From: Methylobacteriaceae bacterium
Lineage (GTDB): Bacteria; Pseudomonadota; Alphaproteobacteria; Rhizobiales; Beijerinckiaceae
Reading direction: 5' to 3'
DNA: 64,000 bases
NCBI GenBank assembly: GCA_947444195.1
Contig: CANEZL010000021.1
Span: forward strand, 1 to 64,000
Positions 17,050 through 29,220 of the stretch are shown here, piece after piece. The position numbers were made by a program, and so were the translations under genes. The notes below the pieces were generated by a model, which made no database searches, was not told where the DNA came from, and saw only the letters and a list, made by a program, of their open reading frames with translations. Position 1 is the stretch's first letter, and every line of letters begins with the position of its first letter.

Positions 17050-17754
17050 CTATGCCGGGAGGACGACGACCTTCGTCTTGACCGGCGTCCGCGCGTAGAG
17101 GTGGATCATGTCCTGGCTGAGCAGGCCGACGCAGCCGCTGGTGATGCCGGAGCCGATCGATTCGGCGTCGCTGCTGGCGTAGATCGTGTAGAGCGTATAG
17201 GCGCCGTTCTGGTAGAGGTGGAGGGTGCGGGCGCCGAGGGGATTGTCGAGGCCGCCCGGCATGCCGCGGGCATATTTGGCCGTCTCGGGCTGGCGCCGGA
17301 TCATCTCCTTGGGCGGCGTCCAGGTCGCCCATTCGGACTTGCGGCCGACATAGGCGTCGCCGTTCCACAGGAACCCGTCGCGGCCGACATTGGCGCCGTA
17401 CCGGGTGGCGGCACCGTCGCCCTCCACGCGGTAGACGTAGTAGTTCTTGGGATCGACGATGATCGTGCCCGGCGCCTCCGCGGAGGCGTACTGCACCGTC
17501 CGGCGATAGTATTTCGGATTGACCTTGCTGACGTCGACGGCCGGAATCGGGAATTTCTCGTCCGGCATCGGTCCGTAGAGTTTGGCCGCCTCGGCGAGGA
17601 TCAGCCCGTCGGAGGTCGCGCAGCCGCCGAGCCCGAGGGCGCCCACGCCGAAGGCCGAGCCGAGCAGAAACGAGCGGCGGTCGAGGAGTCCGGACCGCTG
17701 CCCGAGCCGCGCGTCCTCGTCCATCCCGTCGGCGTGCCGAGCATCCATCCTCAT
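17050..17754 (-). CDS. YkuD-domain L,D-transpeptidase-like lipoprotein with atypical active site
   Basis: 234 aa from ATG 17754. A twin-arginine-like signal (RRSFLLGSAFGVGALGLGGC) ends in a lipobox Cys, so it is probably a periplasmic lipoprotein. The YkuD domain covers about residues 85-234: IIVDPKNYYVYRVEG at its start, then NPLGARTLHLYQNG, and the catalytic Cys in ITSGCVGLLSQDM. In this family the catalytic His normally lies in an IHGT/S stretch about 14-17 residues before the Cys, and a second His or Ser precedes the GC. Here the first position reads IYASSDA, so the His appears to be Tyr, and the Arg after the Cys is Gly. Peptidoglycan cross-linking (3-3) is the family role; these substitutions may alter it. 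Confidence 0.8.
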   Translation of the reverse strand: MRMDARHADGMDEDARLGQRSGLLDRRSFLLGSAFGVGALGLGGCATSDGLILAEAAKLYGPMPDEKFPIPAVDVSKVNPKYYRRTVQYASAEAPGTIIVDPKNYYVYRVEGDGAATRYGANVGRDGFLWNGDAYVGRKSEWATWTPPKEMIRRQPETAKYARGMPGGLDNPLGARTLHLYQNGAYTLYTIYASSDAESIGSGITSGCVGLLSQDMIHLYARTPVKTKVVVLPA

Positions 17755-18102
17755 GCCCCTGGACTCCCATGCCTTGCGGCCGGTGAGACGGCTGTACAGC
17801 CCGCCTCCGTCGCGCGAACGGCCAAGCTCGAACCTGCCGGCGCGCGGCGCGACTCGCAAGCTCGGCACTCCACAGCGGAGAGCAGGCGGAATACGTCGGC
17901 AGTGTGGCCGATCCCCTCGGCATCCCGCTCCATCGTGCAGGAAGCGCTGAACCGGCGGGCCATCGGCATGACGCGCTCGGGCGCGAACGCTCGGCGCCGA
18001 GGCATTCCGGTTCCATATGGGGAGTGGGGTGGGGCGATGAATCGGTGCCGCGCATAGAGGAGGCGCGATCGGCAACCGCTTGAGATGCCCGATGTGAAAT
18101 GG
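17755..18102. other. intergenic region upstream of the YkuD gene
   Basis: About 350 nt between the YkuD gene and tRNA-Pro. The YkuD frame extends to 18075 without a stop, but I see no ribosome site there and chose the signal-peptide start. Nothing else recognised. Confidence 0.4.
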
Positions 18103-18177
18103 TCGGAGCGAGAGGATTCGAACCTCCGACCCCTAGTCCCCCAGACTAGTGCGCTAACCGGGCTGCGCTACGCTCCG
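18103..18177 (-). tRNA. tRNA-Pro (anticodon GGG)
   Basis: Minus-strand cloverleaf. Acceptor CGGAGCG pairs with CGCTCCG, the anticodon loop is CTGGGGG giving anticodon GGG, the T-loop is TTCGAAT, and the discriminator base is A. CCA is not encoded. Confidence 0.95.
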
Positions 18178-18640
18178 ACGCCCCGAAGGGCTGGCGCGTC
18201 ATAGCTTTGGCGCCCGGCCCACGCAACCCCTCACCCGCACGCGAAGGGCAGGAAAGCGCAGGGAGGGCTTTGGAAGTCGGCGGCGAGTTGCGGTGGAGCC
18301 CGGTGCACGCGGTTCGGCCGTGGGCGAGGCGCACTGGGATGGACGGACGATGCGCGGGGGCCCAACGCTCGCACGCTGCTCGGCTCGGAGACTCTGGAGC
18401 GATGCGCCACCGTGTGACCTGCGGCGGGTGCAGGCTCGAAAAGCGCGAATGTTCCTCGCACCGGATGGATCGGGCCGAAGGCCCGAACCGCCCGTGACGC
18501 AGATCTCGGCCCGAGCCCGTCAGCCGATCCGATAATAGAGCCTGACCATACGCCGAGGTCGCATAAATCTGATGCGCTTCGCAGCGGCGCCCGCAAGGTT
18601 TGAACTCGCTGGATTGGGGCCAAATACTGAAGGTAAATGG
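18178..18640. other. intergenic region between two tRNA genes
   Basis: About 460 nt on no clear gene. ORFs here are low-quality GC shadows. It presumably carries the tRNA-Pro promoter. No repeat or structured RNA recognised. Confidence 0.4.
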
Positions 18641-18713
18641 CGCTCCCTAGGGGACTCGAACCCCTGTTTTCGCCGTGAGAGGGCGACGTCCTAGACCGCT
18701 AGACGAAGGGAGC
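18641..18713 (-). tRNA. tRNA-Glu (anticodon CTC)
   Basis: Minus-strand cloverleaf with acceptor GCTCCCT/AGGGAGC, anticodon loop CTCTCAC (anticodon CTC), T-loop TTCGAGT, and discriminator G. CCA is not encoded. Confidence 0.95.
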
Positions 18714-18803
18714 TTTCCTGCGGCGCCCGGGTTCTATAGCGACGCCTCCACGGGGGAGCAAGCCCCGCTTTGAGCTTTTTCGAGCCGGCTCGGGAGGAAA
18801 CGG

Positions 18804-19793
18804 GTGGAGGCAGTGACGGACGGGGTGGAGCGGTGCGTCGTCGTGGACGCGGAGATGCCGCCGGGACGGCTCGACCGGGTGCTGGCGCAGCTGTTTCCCG
18901 ATCTCTCGCGGGCGCGGCTGCAGGATCTGGTGCGGGCGGGGCATGTGCGGCGCGACGGCGTGGCCGTGCGCGATCCCGCGCTGAAGGTCGGGCCCGGCAG
19001 CGCGCTGGCCCTGCGGGTGCCGGAGGCGGTGCCGGCCCTGCCGCGGGCCGAGACGATCGGGCTCGTCGTCGCCTACGAGGACGAGGATCTCGTGGTGGTC
19101 GACAAGCCGGCCGGCCTCGTGGTGCATCCGGCGCCCGGCCACGAGGAGGGGACCCTGGTCAACGCGCTGATCGCCCATTGCGGGGACAGCCTGTCCGGCA
19201 TCGGCGGGGTGCGCCGCCCCGGCATCGTCCACCGCCTCGACAAGGATACGAGCGGGCTGATGGTGGTGGCCAAGAACGACGTGGCCCATCGCGGCCTCGC
19301 CGCGCAATTCGCCGACCACGGGCGCAGCGGCCCCCTGGAGCGGGCCTATCTCGCCCTGGCCTGGGGCAGCCCGGAACCCGCCCGCGGCACCGTGACCGCC
19401 GATCTCGCCCGCAGCCGGCACAACCGCGAGAAGATCGCCGTGGTCCGCCCCGGCGAGGGCCGGCACGCCGTCACCCACTACGCCGTGGAGGCGCGCTACG
19501 GCGAGGCCAGCCTCGTGCGCTGCCGCCTGGAGACGGGGCGCACCCATCAGATCCGCGTGCACCTCGCCCATCTCGGGCATCCGCTTCTGGGGGATTCCGT
19601 CTACGGCGGCGCCTTCAAGACCAAGGCGACGCGCCTGTCCGAGGCGGCGCGCGCGGCGCTCGCCGAGCTGGGGCGGCAGGCGCTGCATGCGGGCCTGCTC
19701 GGCTTCGCCCATCCGCGGACGGAGGAGCCCCTGCGCTTCGAGAGCCCGCCCCCGCCGGACCTCGCCCGCCTCATCGGGGCGCTGGCCAGGTAA
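18804..19793 (+). CDS. rluD: RluD-family 23S rRNA pseudouridine synthase
   Basis: 329 aa. N-terminal S4 RNA-binding domain (about 18-75; RLDRVLAQLFPDLSRARLQDLV) and RluA/RluD catalytic domain (about 88-310). Signature is GIVHRLDKDTSGLMVVAK with the catalytic Asp in HRLDKDTSG, followed by LETGRTHQIRVHLAHLGHPLLGD. Full length and intact. RluD modifies helix 69 of 23S rRNA in E. coli; the alphaproteobacterial orthologue may have the same or a related target. GTG start at 18804 follows GGAGGAAA. It lies directly upstream of rpoH with a 270-nt gap, a neighbourhood common in Rhizobiales as I recall it. Confidence 0.85.
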   Translation: MEAVTDGVERCVVVDAEMPPGRLDRVLAQLFPDLSRARLQDLVRAGHVRRDGVAVRDPALKVGPGSALALRVPEAVPALPRAETIGLVVAYEDEDLVVVDKPAGLVVHPAPGHEEGTLVNALIAHCGDSLSGIGGVRRPGIVHRLDKDTSGLMVVAKNDVAHRGLAAQFADHGRSGPLERAYLALAWGSPEPARGTVTADLARSRHNREKIAVVRPGEGRHAVTHYAVEARYGEASLVRCRLETGRTHQIRVHLAHLGHPLLGDSVYGGAFKTKATRLSEAARAALAELGRQALHAGLLGFAHPRTEEPLRFESPPPPDLARLIGALAR

Positions 19794-20064
19794 CCGCCGC
19801 GGGCCCGTCGGCGAAGGGGAGAGGCGTGGCGGGCCTGCCACTGTCAAGGCTGGTCCGAGGTGCGCTGGAGCACCTCCCGCCGCGACCGTTCGTGGCAGGT
19901 TAGACCTCTTACGTCCCTCACGCGTTGTTCACGACGTTCGGGTCTCGGACCCGCTACCGGCCCGACGGCTTCCCGCGTAGAGATGGGGATTCGGAGGGCA
20001 GGCTCAAGGAGCGGACCACCGGGCCACGCGTCCGCCCGGCAGGGGGACCACAAGGAGAATGCAC

Positions 20065-20949
20065 ATGGCCGGCGCATTGCCCGTGCTCGCCAACGAAGGT
20101 GGGCTGTCGCGCTATCTCGACGAGATCCGCAAGTTCCCGATGCTGGAACCGACGGAGGAGTTCACCCTGGCCAAGTCCTGGCGCGACGCCGGCGACCGCG
20201 AGGCCGCGCACCGCCTGGTGACCTCGCACCTGCGCCTCGTCGCCAAGATCGCCATGGGCTACCGCGGCTACGGCCTGCCGATCGGCGAGGTCGTGTCCGA
20301 GGGCAATGTCGGCCTGATGCAGGCGGTCAAGCGCTTCGATCCGGACAAGGGCTTCCGGCTCGCCACCTACGCCATGTGGTGGATCAAGGCCGCGATCCAG
20401 GAATACATCCTGCGCTCGTGGTCCCTCGTGAAGATGGGCACCACGGCCAACCAGAAGAAGCTCTTCTTCAATTTGCGCAAGGCCAAGAGCCGCATCTCGG
20501 CGCTCGACGAGGGCGACCTCAAGCCCGATCAGGTCAAGCAGATCGCTACCCGGCTCGGCGTCCCCGAGCAGGACGTGATCGACATGAACCGGCGCCTGTC
20601 CGGCGACAGCTCCCTCAACTCGCCCCTGCGCGAGGAGGGCGAGGGCGAGTGGCAGGACTGGCTCGTGGACCAGAGCCCGAGCCAGGAGACCGTGCTCGTG
20701 CGCGAGCAGGAGGGCCAGAACCGGCTCTCGGCCCTGCGCGACGCGCTCTCGGTGCTGAACCCGCGCGAGCGGCGCATCTTCGAGGCGCGGCGGCTCGCCG
20801 ACGACCCGATCACCCTGGAGGATCTCTCCGGCGAGTTCGGCGTCTCGCGCGAGCGCGTCCGCCAGATCGAGGTGCGCGCCTTCGAGAAGGTTCAGGAGGC
20901 GGTCAAGCGCAACCTCGCGGTGCGCGAGGCCTCGCAGCCGAACGCCTGA
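20065..20949 (+). CDS. rpoH: RNA polymerase sigma-32 (heat-shock) factor
   Basis: 294 aa. Region 2 contains LVTSHLRLVAKIAMGYRGYG and FRLATYAMWWIKAAIQEYIL. The RpoH box QKKLFFNLRKAK (near residue 130) separates RpoH from RpoD-type factors. The region 4 helix-turn-helix is ITLEDLSGEFGVSRERVRQIE near the C-terminus. Start chosen at the second ATG (20065): AAGGAG lies 7 nt upstream of it, but only 1 nt upstream of the first ATG. Alphaproteobacteria often have several rpoH paralogues; which this is cannot be told here. The 270-nt leader has no visible gene and could hold the regulatory promoters. A strong hairpin follows the stop. Confidence 0.95.
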   Translation: MAGALPVLANEGGLSRYLDEIRKFPMLEPTEEFTLAKSWRDAGDREAAHRLVTSHLRLVAKIAMGYRGYGLPIGEVVSEGNVGLMQAVKRFDPDKGFRLATYAMWWIKAAIQEYILRSWSLVKMGTTANQKKLFFNLRKAKSRISALDEGDLKPDQVKQIATRLGVPEQDVIDMNRRLSGDSSLNSPLREEGEGEWQDWLVDQSPSQETVLVREQEGQNRLSALRDALSVLNPRERRIFEARRLADDPITLEDLSGEFGVSRERVRQIEVRAFEKVQEAVKRNLAVREASQPNA

Positions 20950-20989
20950 CGGAGCGGGGCGCGGGAAAAGACCCGGCGCCCGTGAGGGC

Positions 20990-21032
20990 GCTCTCGCGCG
21001 CCGAACTGGACGCCGGTTCGGCGCGCGAGAGC
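20990..21032. terminator. strong hairpin after rpoH, probably bidirectional terminator
   Basis: Perfect 17-bp arms (20990-21006 and 21016-21032) with a 9-nt loop lie between the convergent ends of rpoH and the gene at 21089-22495. No T-run follows, so it is a GC-type or bidirectional terminator. Confidence 0.75.
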
Positions 21033-21088
21033 ACGCAAGAGCGATAACGCAGGTCGGCGGACCGATCGCAGCGCGATCGGGAACGGCC

Positions 21089-22495
21089 CTAACGCCATTG
21101 CTGGAAGGCGCGCTGGAGCACCTGCGCGCCGCTGTTGCCCTTCTCGAAGGTGACGAGGGCCCGCTTGCCGTTGGCGTAGCGCAGGCCGAGATCGAACCAG
21201 TTGCGGTTGAGCAGCAGGTCGGTGTTGCGCTCCACGTCGCTCTTCAGGGACGACAGGCCGATCAGGAACAGGTTGTCGCGCACCCGCACGGGCAGGCCCG
21301 CCACCGGCGAGCCACGGGCCGTCTCCTCGTCCTTGGCCTGCAGGAGGCCGACATCCTGCACCGCGCGTTGCGCGGCCTCGGGCCCGGTCCAGGTGAAGGC
21401 GAGGCTCAGGGTGTGGGAGGCCGGCAGCGTCGCGTCGAGGTTGCGCTGCAGGGTCATCACCAGGGACAGGCCCGCATCGGGCACGGTGACGGTGGCGACC
21501 ACCGCGGTCTCGAGGGGCTGGCCCTGCTCGCCGCTCACCGATTCGAGGCGCCAGATCACCCGGCCCTGGGCGACGGTGGGCTGGGCGTCCTGGCCCGACG
21601 CGGTCTCCTCGGCGAGGCTCGCGCGCTGCGCCACCGCGATGTCGGGCTGCCCCGGGGACGGGGCGGCGCGCCCACCGCTCGGCGCGGGGGCGGCGGGGGC
21701 GGGATTGGCGGGGGTCGGCTCGCCGCCGACGCGGTCGGCGAACTTGGCGTCGGCGTTCTCGGCGGCCTGGCCGCTCCCGTCCGCGCCCCCCGCCTGCATC
21801 TCGGCGGGCTTGTCGCGCAGGAGGAAGGCCGAGACGGCGATCAGGCCGATCACCACCACCAGGACGGTGCCCACGAAGGCGTTGCGCAGGAGCCGCGAGC
21901 GCCCGCGCGGGGCCACCACGTCGATGCGCGGGCGCTGGCGCGCCCCCGCGGCCTCGCCCCGCTGGGCCGGGTCGGGCGTCTCGGGGGTTTCCGGCGCTGC
22001 CGGCTCGGGCTCGGGCGATGGGGGCGGCGGGCTCGCCACCGGCTCCGGGGCCCCCGCCCGCGGCAGGGTGATCGCGATCGCGGGCTCGCGGGGCGCCCCC
22101 TGCGGCTCGGGGGCCGGCGGCGGGGGCGGCGGAAGGGGTTCCGCCGGGACCTCCGGCGGGGCCGGCTCCGGCAGTGAATCCTCGGCGGGCGGGGGCGGCT
22201 GCTCCGCCGGAAGGGGCGCGGGGGGAGCCGGGGCCGGCGGCTCCGGCTCCGCGGGGGCCTCGACGGGGTCGTTGGCGGGGGCCGGGACGTCGTAGGTCGC
22301 CTCCAGCCGCGCGATGGCGGCGTCGAGGGCCCGGCGCTCCACGTCGATGTCCCCCTCGGACAGGGGCGGCTCGATCGAGCGGAGCTGCGTGACCAGCGCG
22401 TTGCGGGCCCGCTCGTAGACCGCCCGGCGCATGGCGGGCGTACGGTCGGGCAGCGCGTCGAGGGCGCGCGCCAGCAGCGGGTAGTAGTCGGCCAT
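21089..22495 (-). CDS. proline-rich single-pass membrane protein of unknown function
   Basis: 468 aa. The N-terminus (1-70) is a helical domain (MADYYPLLARALDALPDRT, ARNALVTQLRSIEPPLSE). Residues about 75-190 are very Pro/Ala/Glu-rich and disordered. A single transmembrane helix (AFVGTVLVVVIGLIAVSAFLL) lies near 200-222. After a second low-complexity linker there is a beta-rich C-terminal domain (about 310-468; GRVIWRLESVSGEQGQP, LSLVMTLQRNLDATLP, ending AFQQWR). Topology predicts a cytoplasmic N-terminus and periplasmic C-terminus. Homologues as I recall them sit next to purA in Rhizobiales without known function. It lies 65 nt downstream of purA, probably in the same operon. Confidence 0.75.
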   Translation of the reverse strand: MADYYPLLARALDALPDRTPAMRRAVYERARNALVTQLRSIEPPLSEGDIDVERRALDAAIARLEATYDVPAPANDPVEAPAEPEPPAPAPPAPLPAEQPPPPAEDSLPEPAPPEVPAEPLPPPPPPAPEPQGAPREPAIAITLPRAGAPEPVASPPPPSPEPEPAAPETPETPDPAQRGEAAGARQRPRIDVVAPRGRSRLLRNAFVGTVLVVVIGLIAVSAFLLRDKPAEMQAGGADGSGQAAENADAKFADRVGGEPTPANPAPAAPAPSGGRAAPSPGQPDIAVAQRASLAEETASGQDAQPTVAQGRVIWRLESVSGEQGQPLETAVVATVTVPDAGLSLVMTLQRNLDATLPASHTLSLAFTWTGPEAAQRAVQDVGLLQAKDEETARGSPVAGLPVRVRDNLFLIGLSSLKSDVERNTDLLLNRNWFDLGLRYANGKRALVTFEKGNSGAQVLQRAFQQWR

Positions 22496-22560
22496 CGTGC
22501 CCCGGTCCGCTCCCCTTCACGCGTGGCCTCCGCCGCCATCCGGCAGAGGCCGACGGAGTC

Positions 22561-23853
<1,293 letters not shown>

Positions 23854-24093
23854 GCCCGAGCCTTTGTCCGTGCTTTCGATCCGTGAGCCGTGCCACCGGA
23901 CGACAGCGCCGGCCGTGCCCGGGTAACCCGTTGCCGTGAGCCCCTTTCCGCGATCCGGACCGGGAAATCAAGCAAGCGGCCGAATCGGGCGGTGGGCGAC
24001 GCGGGCAGCCGGGTGGGCGACAGGGGGCGCGGGCGGCCCTACAAGGCGCGGGGCGGGGCGGCCGATCCCCGCGCGAGCGGAGATTTCGCGACG

Positions 24094-26718
24094 ATGCGCA
24101 CCGAGACGCCCCCGCAGATCCTGCTCGCGGATTACCGGCCGAGCGACTACCTGATCGACCGCGTGGCCCTCGACGTGCGGCTTCACCCCACGAAGACCCG
24201 CGTCAGCGCCGATCTCGCCCTGCGGCCGAACCCCGAGGGCGCGGCGGGCGCCCCCTTACGCCTCGACGGGGACGACCTCGCCCTGGTGGCGCTCGCCCTC
24301 GACGGCGCCCCGCTTCCCGAGGACGCCTACAGCGTCGGCCCCTCCGGCCTCGTGCTCGCGGAGGCTCCGCAGCGGCCCTTCGTGCTCAGCATCGTCACCG
24401 AGATCGACCCCACGGCCAACACCAAGCTGATGGGTCTCTACCGCTCGGGCGGGGTCTACTGCACGCAGTGCGAGGCGGACGGGTTCCGGCGCATCACCTA
24501 CTTCCTCGACCGGCCGGACGTGCTCTCGGTCTACACCACCCGCATCGAGGCGGAGCGCGACGAGGCGCCGGTGCTCCTCGGCAACGGCAATCCCGTGGAG
24601 GCCGGCGCGGTGGCTGGCGAGGTGGCCGGCGGGGGCCGGCACTACGCGGTCTGGCACGATCCCCACCCGAAGCCCGCCTACCTGTTCGCCCTGGTGGGGG
24701 GACGGCTCGACAACGTGGCCGCCCGCTTCACCACGATGGAGGGCCGGGAAGTCGCGGTCGCCGTCCACGTGGAGCCCGGCAAGGCGCCGCGCGCGGCCTA
24801 CGCCCTCGACGCGGTGATCCGCTCCATGCGCTGGGACGAGGAGGCCTTCGGCCGCGCCTACGACCTCGACGTGTTCAACGTCGTGGCCGTCTCGGACTTC
24901 AACATGGGCGCGATGGAGAACAAGGGCCTCAACGTCTTCAACGACAAGTACGTGCTCGCCTCCGCCGAGACCGCCACCGACGCGGACTACGCGGCGATCG
25001 AGGCGATCATCGCGCACGAGTACTTCCACAACTGGTCGGGCAACCGCGTCACCTGCCGCGACTGGTTCCAGCTCTGCCTGAAGGAGGGCCTCACCGTCTT
25101 CCGCGACCAGGAATTCTCCTCGGACATGCGCTCGCGGGCCGTGCACCGCATCGGCGAGGTGCGCCAGCTGCGCGCCCGCCAGTTCCCGGAGGATGCGGGG
25201 CCGCTGCGCCATCCGGTCCGGCCGGCCGCCTATGCCGAGATCAACAACTTCTACACGGCGACCGTCTACGAGAAGGGCGCCGAGATCGTGCGGATGCTGC
25301 GTACCCTGCTCGGCCCGGACCTCTTCCGCGCCGGCATGGACCGCTACTTCGCGCAGAACGACGGGCGGGCGGCCACCGTGGAGGACTTCCTCGCCGCCTT
25401 CGCCGCGGAGAGCGGGCGGGATCTCGCCGCCTTCGCCCAGTGGTACGCCCGGCCCGGCACCCCGCGCCTCGCCTTCGAGACGGATTACGAGGCGGAGACG
25501 GGGACCTGCACCCTGCGCCTCGCCCAGAGCCTCGACGACGGGCCGCCCCTGGTGGTGCCGGTGGCCCTCGGCCTCGTCGGCCCGGCGGGGCCCCTCGCCG
25601 GGGCGAGCGCGCCGGAGGTCCGCGACGGGATCTACGTCCTCGACACGGCGCGGGCCGCCATCCGCTTCACGGGGGTCGAGGCCCCGCCGGTGCCCTCGCT
25701 GCTGCGCGGGTTCTCGGCGCCCGTGCGCCTCGACGGGCCCCTGAGCGAGGCCGACCGGCTGGTGCTCATCGCCCACGATACCGACCCGTTCAACCGCTGG
25801 GAGGCCGGGCAGAGCATCGCCCTCGACCTGATCCGCGGGGGCGGCTCCGCGCGGGCCTATGCCGAGGCCCTCGGCCTCTTCCTAGACGCCGAGGCCGGGC
25901 GCGACCCGGCCTTCGCCGCCCTGATGCTGAGCCTGCCCGGCGAGAACGAGGTCGCCAACACGCTGGCCGAGGAGGTCGATCCCGACGCGATCCACGCGGG
26001 CCGGGACGCCCTGCGCGTCACGCTCGGCCGGGCGCTGGAGGCGCGGCTCGCCGCCCTCGCCTCGGCCCTCGCCGAGGCGCCGGGCACGCCCTACAGCCCG
26101 GACGCGGCGGCCGCCGGCCGGCGCGCCCTGCGCAACGCCGCCCTCGACCTCATCGCCGCGGGGGATCCGGAGACCGGCACGGCGCTGGCCACGGCCCAGT
26201 TCGAGACGGCCACCAACATGACCGACCGGCTGGCCGCGCTCGGCACCCTCGCCCGGATCCCGGGCCCGGCCCGCGAGGCGGCCTTCGACGCCTTCGGCGC
26301 CCGCTACGCCGACGAGCCCCTCGTCCTCGACAAGTGGTTCGCGCTCCAGGCCACCATCCCGGAAGCCGGGACCCTCGCCCGCGTGGAACGGCTCCGGGCC
26401 CATCCGGCCTTCGCGCTCACGAACCCCAACCGGGTGCGCGCGCTGATCGGCAGCTTCGCCTTCGGCAACCCGACCCAGTTCGCCCGGGCGGACGGGGCGG
26501 GCTTCGCCCTGGTGGCGGACACCGTGGCCGCCCTCGACCCCGCCAATCCGCAGGCCGCGGCACGCCTCCTCACCGCCTTCGGATCCTGGCGGAAGCTGAA
26601 AAATCCGCGGGCCGCGCGCGCCGCGGAAATGCTCAACCGGATCAAGGCGATCCCCGGTCTCTCGCGGGACGTGGCCGACATCGTCACGCGGACGTTGAAG
26701 CCGGTTAACCAATTGTAA
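24094..26718 (+). CDS. pepN: aminopeptidase N (M1 family)
   Basis: 874 aa, typical for bacterial PepN. M1 zinc aminopeptidase: substrate N-terminus motif GAMEN at about 272, HEYFHNWSGN with zinc ligands H308/H312 and catalytic E309, and the distal zinc ligand E331 in CLKEGLTVF, giving the canonical HExxH-x18-E. The C-terminal alpha-helical domain ends DIVTRTLKPVNQL, as expected. It removes N-terminal residues in cytosolic peptide turnover. The frame is open upstream to 23890, but ATG 24094 matches the family N-terminus (PPQILLADYRPSDYLID). The stop overlaps a CtrA-box-like sequence for the next gene. Confidence 0.97.
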   Translation: MRTETPPQILLADYRPSDYLIDRVALDVRLHPTKTRVSADLALRPNPEGAAGAPLRLDGDDLALVALALDGAPLPEDAYSVGPSGLVLAEAPQRPFVLSIVTEIDPTANTKLMGLYRSGGVYCTQCEADGFRRITYFLDRPDVLSVYTTRIEAERDEAPVLLGNGNPVEAGAVAGEVAGGGRHYAVWHDPHPKPAYLFALVGGRLDNVAARFTTMEGREVAVAVHVEPGKAPRAAYALDAVIRSMRWDEEAFGRAYDLDVFNVVAVSDFNMGAMENKGLNVFNDKYVLASAETATDADYAAIEAIIAHEYFHNWSGNRVTCRDWFQLCLKEGLTVFRDQEFSSDMRSRAVHRIGEVRQLRARQFPEDAGPLRHPVRPAAYAEINNFYTATVYEKGAEIVRMLRTLLGPDLFRAGMDRYFAQNDGRAATVEDFLAAFAAESGRDLAAFAQWYARPGTPRLAFETDYEAETGTCTLRLAQSLDDGPPLVVPVALGLVGPAGPLAGASAPEVRDGIYVLDTARAAIRFTGVEAPPVPSLLRGFSAPVRLDGPLSEADRLVLIAHDTDPFNRWEAGQSIALDLIRGGGSARAYAEALGLFLDAEAGRDPAFAALMLSLPGENEVANTLAEEVDPDAIHAGRDALRVTLGRALEARLAALASALAEAPGTPYSPDAAAAGRRALRNAALDLIAAGDPETGTALATAQFETATNMTDRLAALGTLARIPGPAREAAFDAFGARYADEPLVLDKWFALQATIPEAGTLARVERLRAHPAFALTNPNRVRALIGSFAFGNPTQFARADGAGFALVADTVAALDPANPQAAARLLTAFGSWRKLKNPRAARAAEMLNRIKAIPGLSRDVADIVTRTLKPVNQL

Positions 26719-26719
26719 A
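26705..26719 (+). promoter_or_regulatory. CtrA-box-like site upstream of the PleC-like kinase
   Basis: TTAA-CCAATTG-TAAA: the two half-sites have the 7-nt spacing of the alphaproteobacterial CtrA consensus TTAA-N7-TTAA, with one mismatch. It overlaps the pepN stop, 167 nt before the kinase start. CtrA control of a PleC-like gene would fit known cell-cycle circuitry, but a single near-match is weak evidence. Confidence 0.35.
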
Positions 26720-26885
26720 GATTGCGCAATTCCGAATCGGTGCGGATCGACAACAGCCCCTCGAAGTCAAGCCCCGGCCTGAGAAACCCGTGGACAACAT
26801 CCCCCGCCCCGCGCATGATTGTATGCAGATTCGGGGCGCAACCTCGGCGCCTGTTCCACCAGTTTTCCATCCGTGAGGTTCGCTC

Positions 26886-29210
<2,325 letters not shown>

Positions 29211-29220
29211 TCCGGCGGGC

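Noticed and set aside
18103..18713. tRNA-Pro and tRNA-Glu as further island attachment sites
   Set aside because: Both genes are complete and the DNA between and around them is core-like without integrase or direct repeats.
20990..21032. 17-bp inverted repeat as a recombination site
   Set aside because: Its position between convergent gene ends fits a terminator better.
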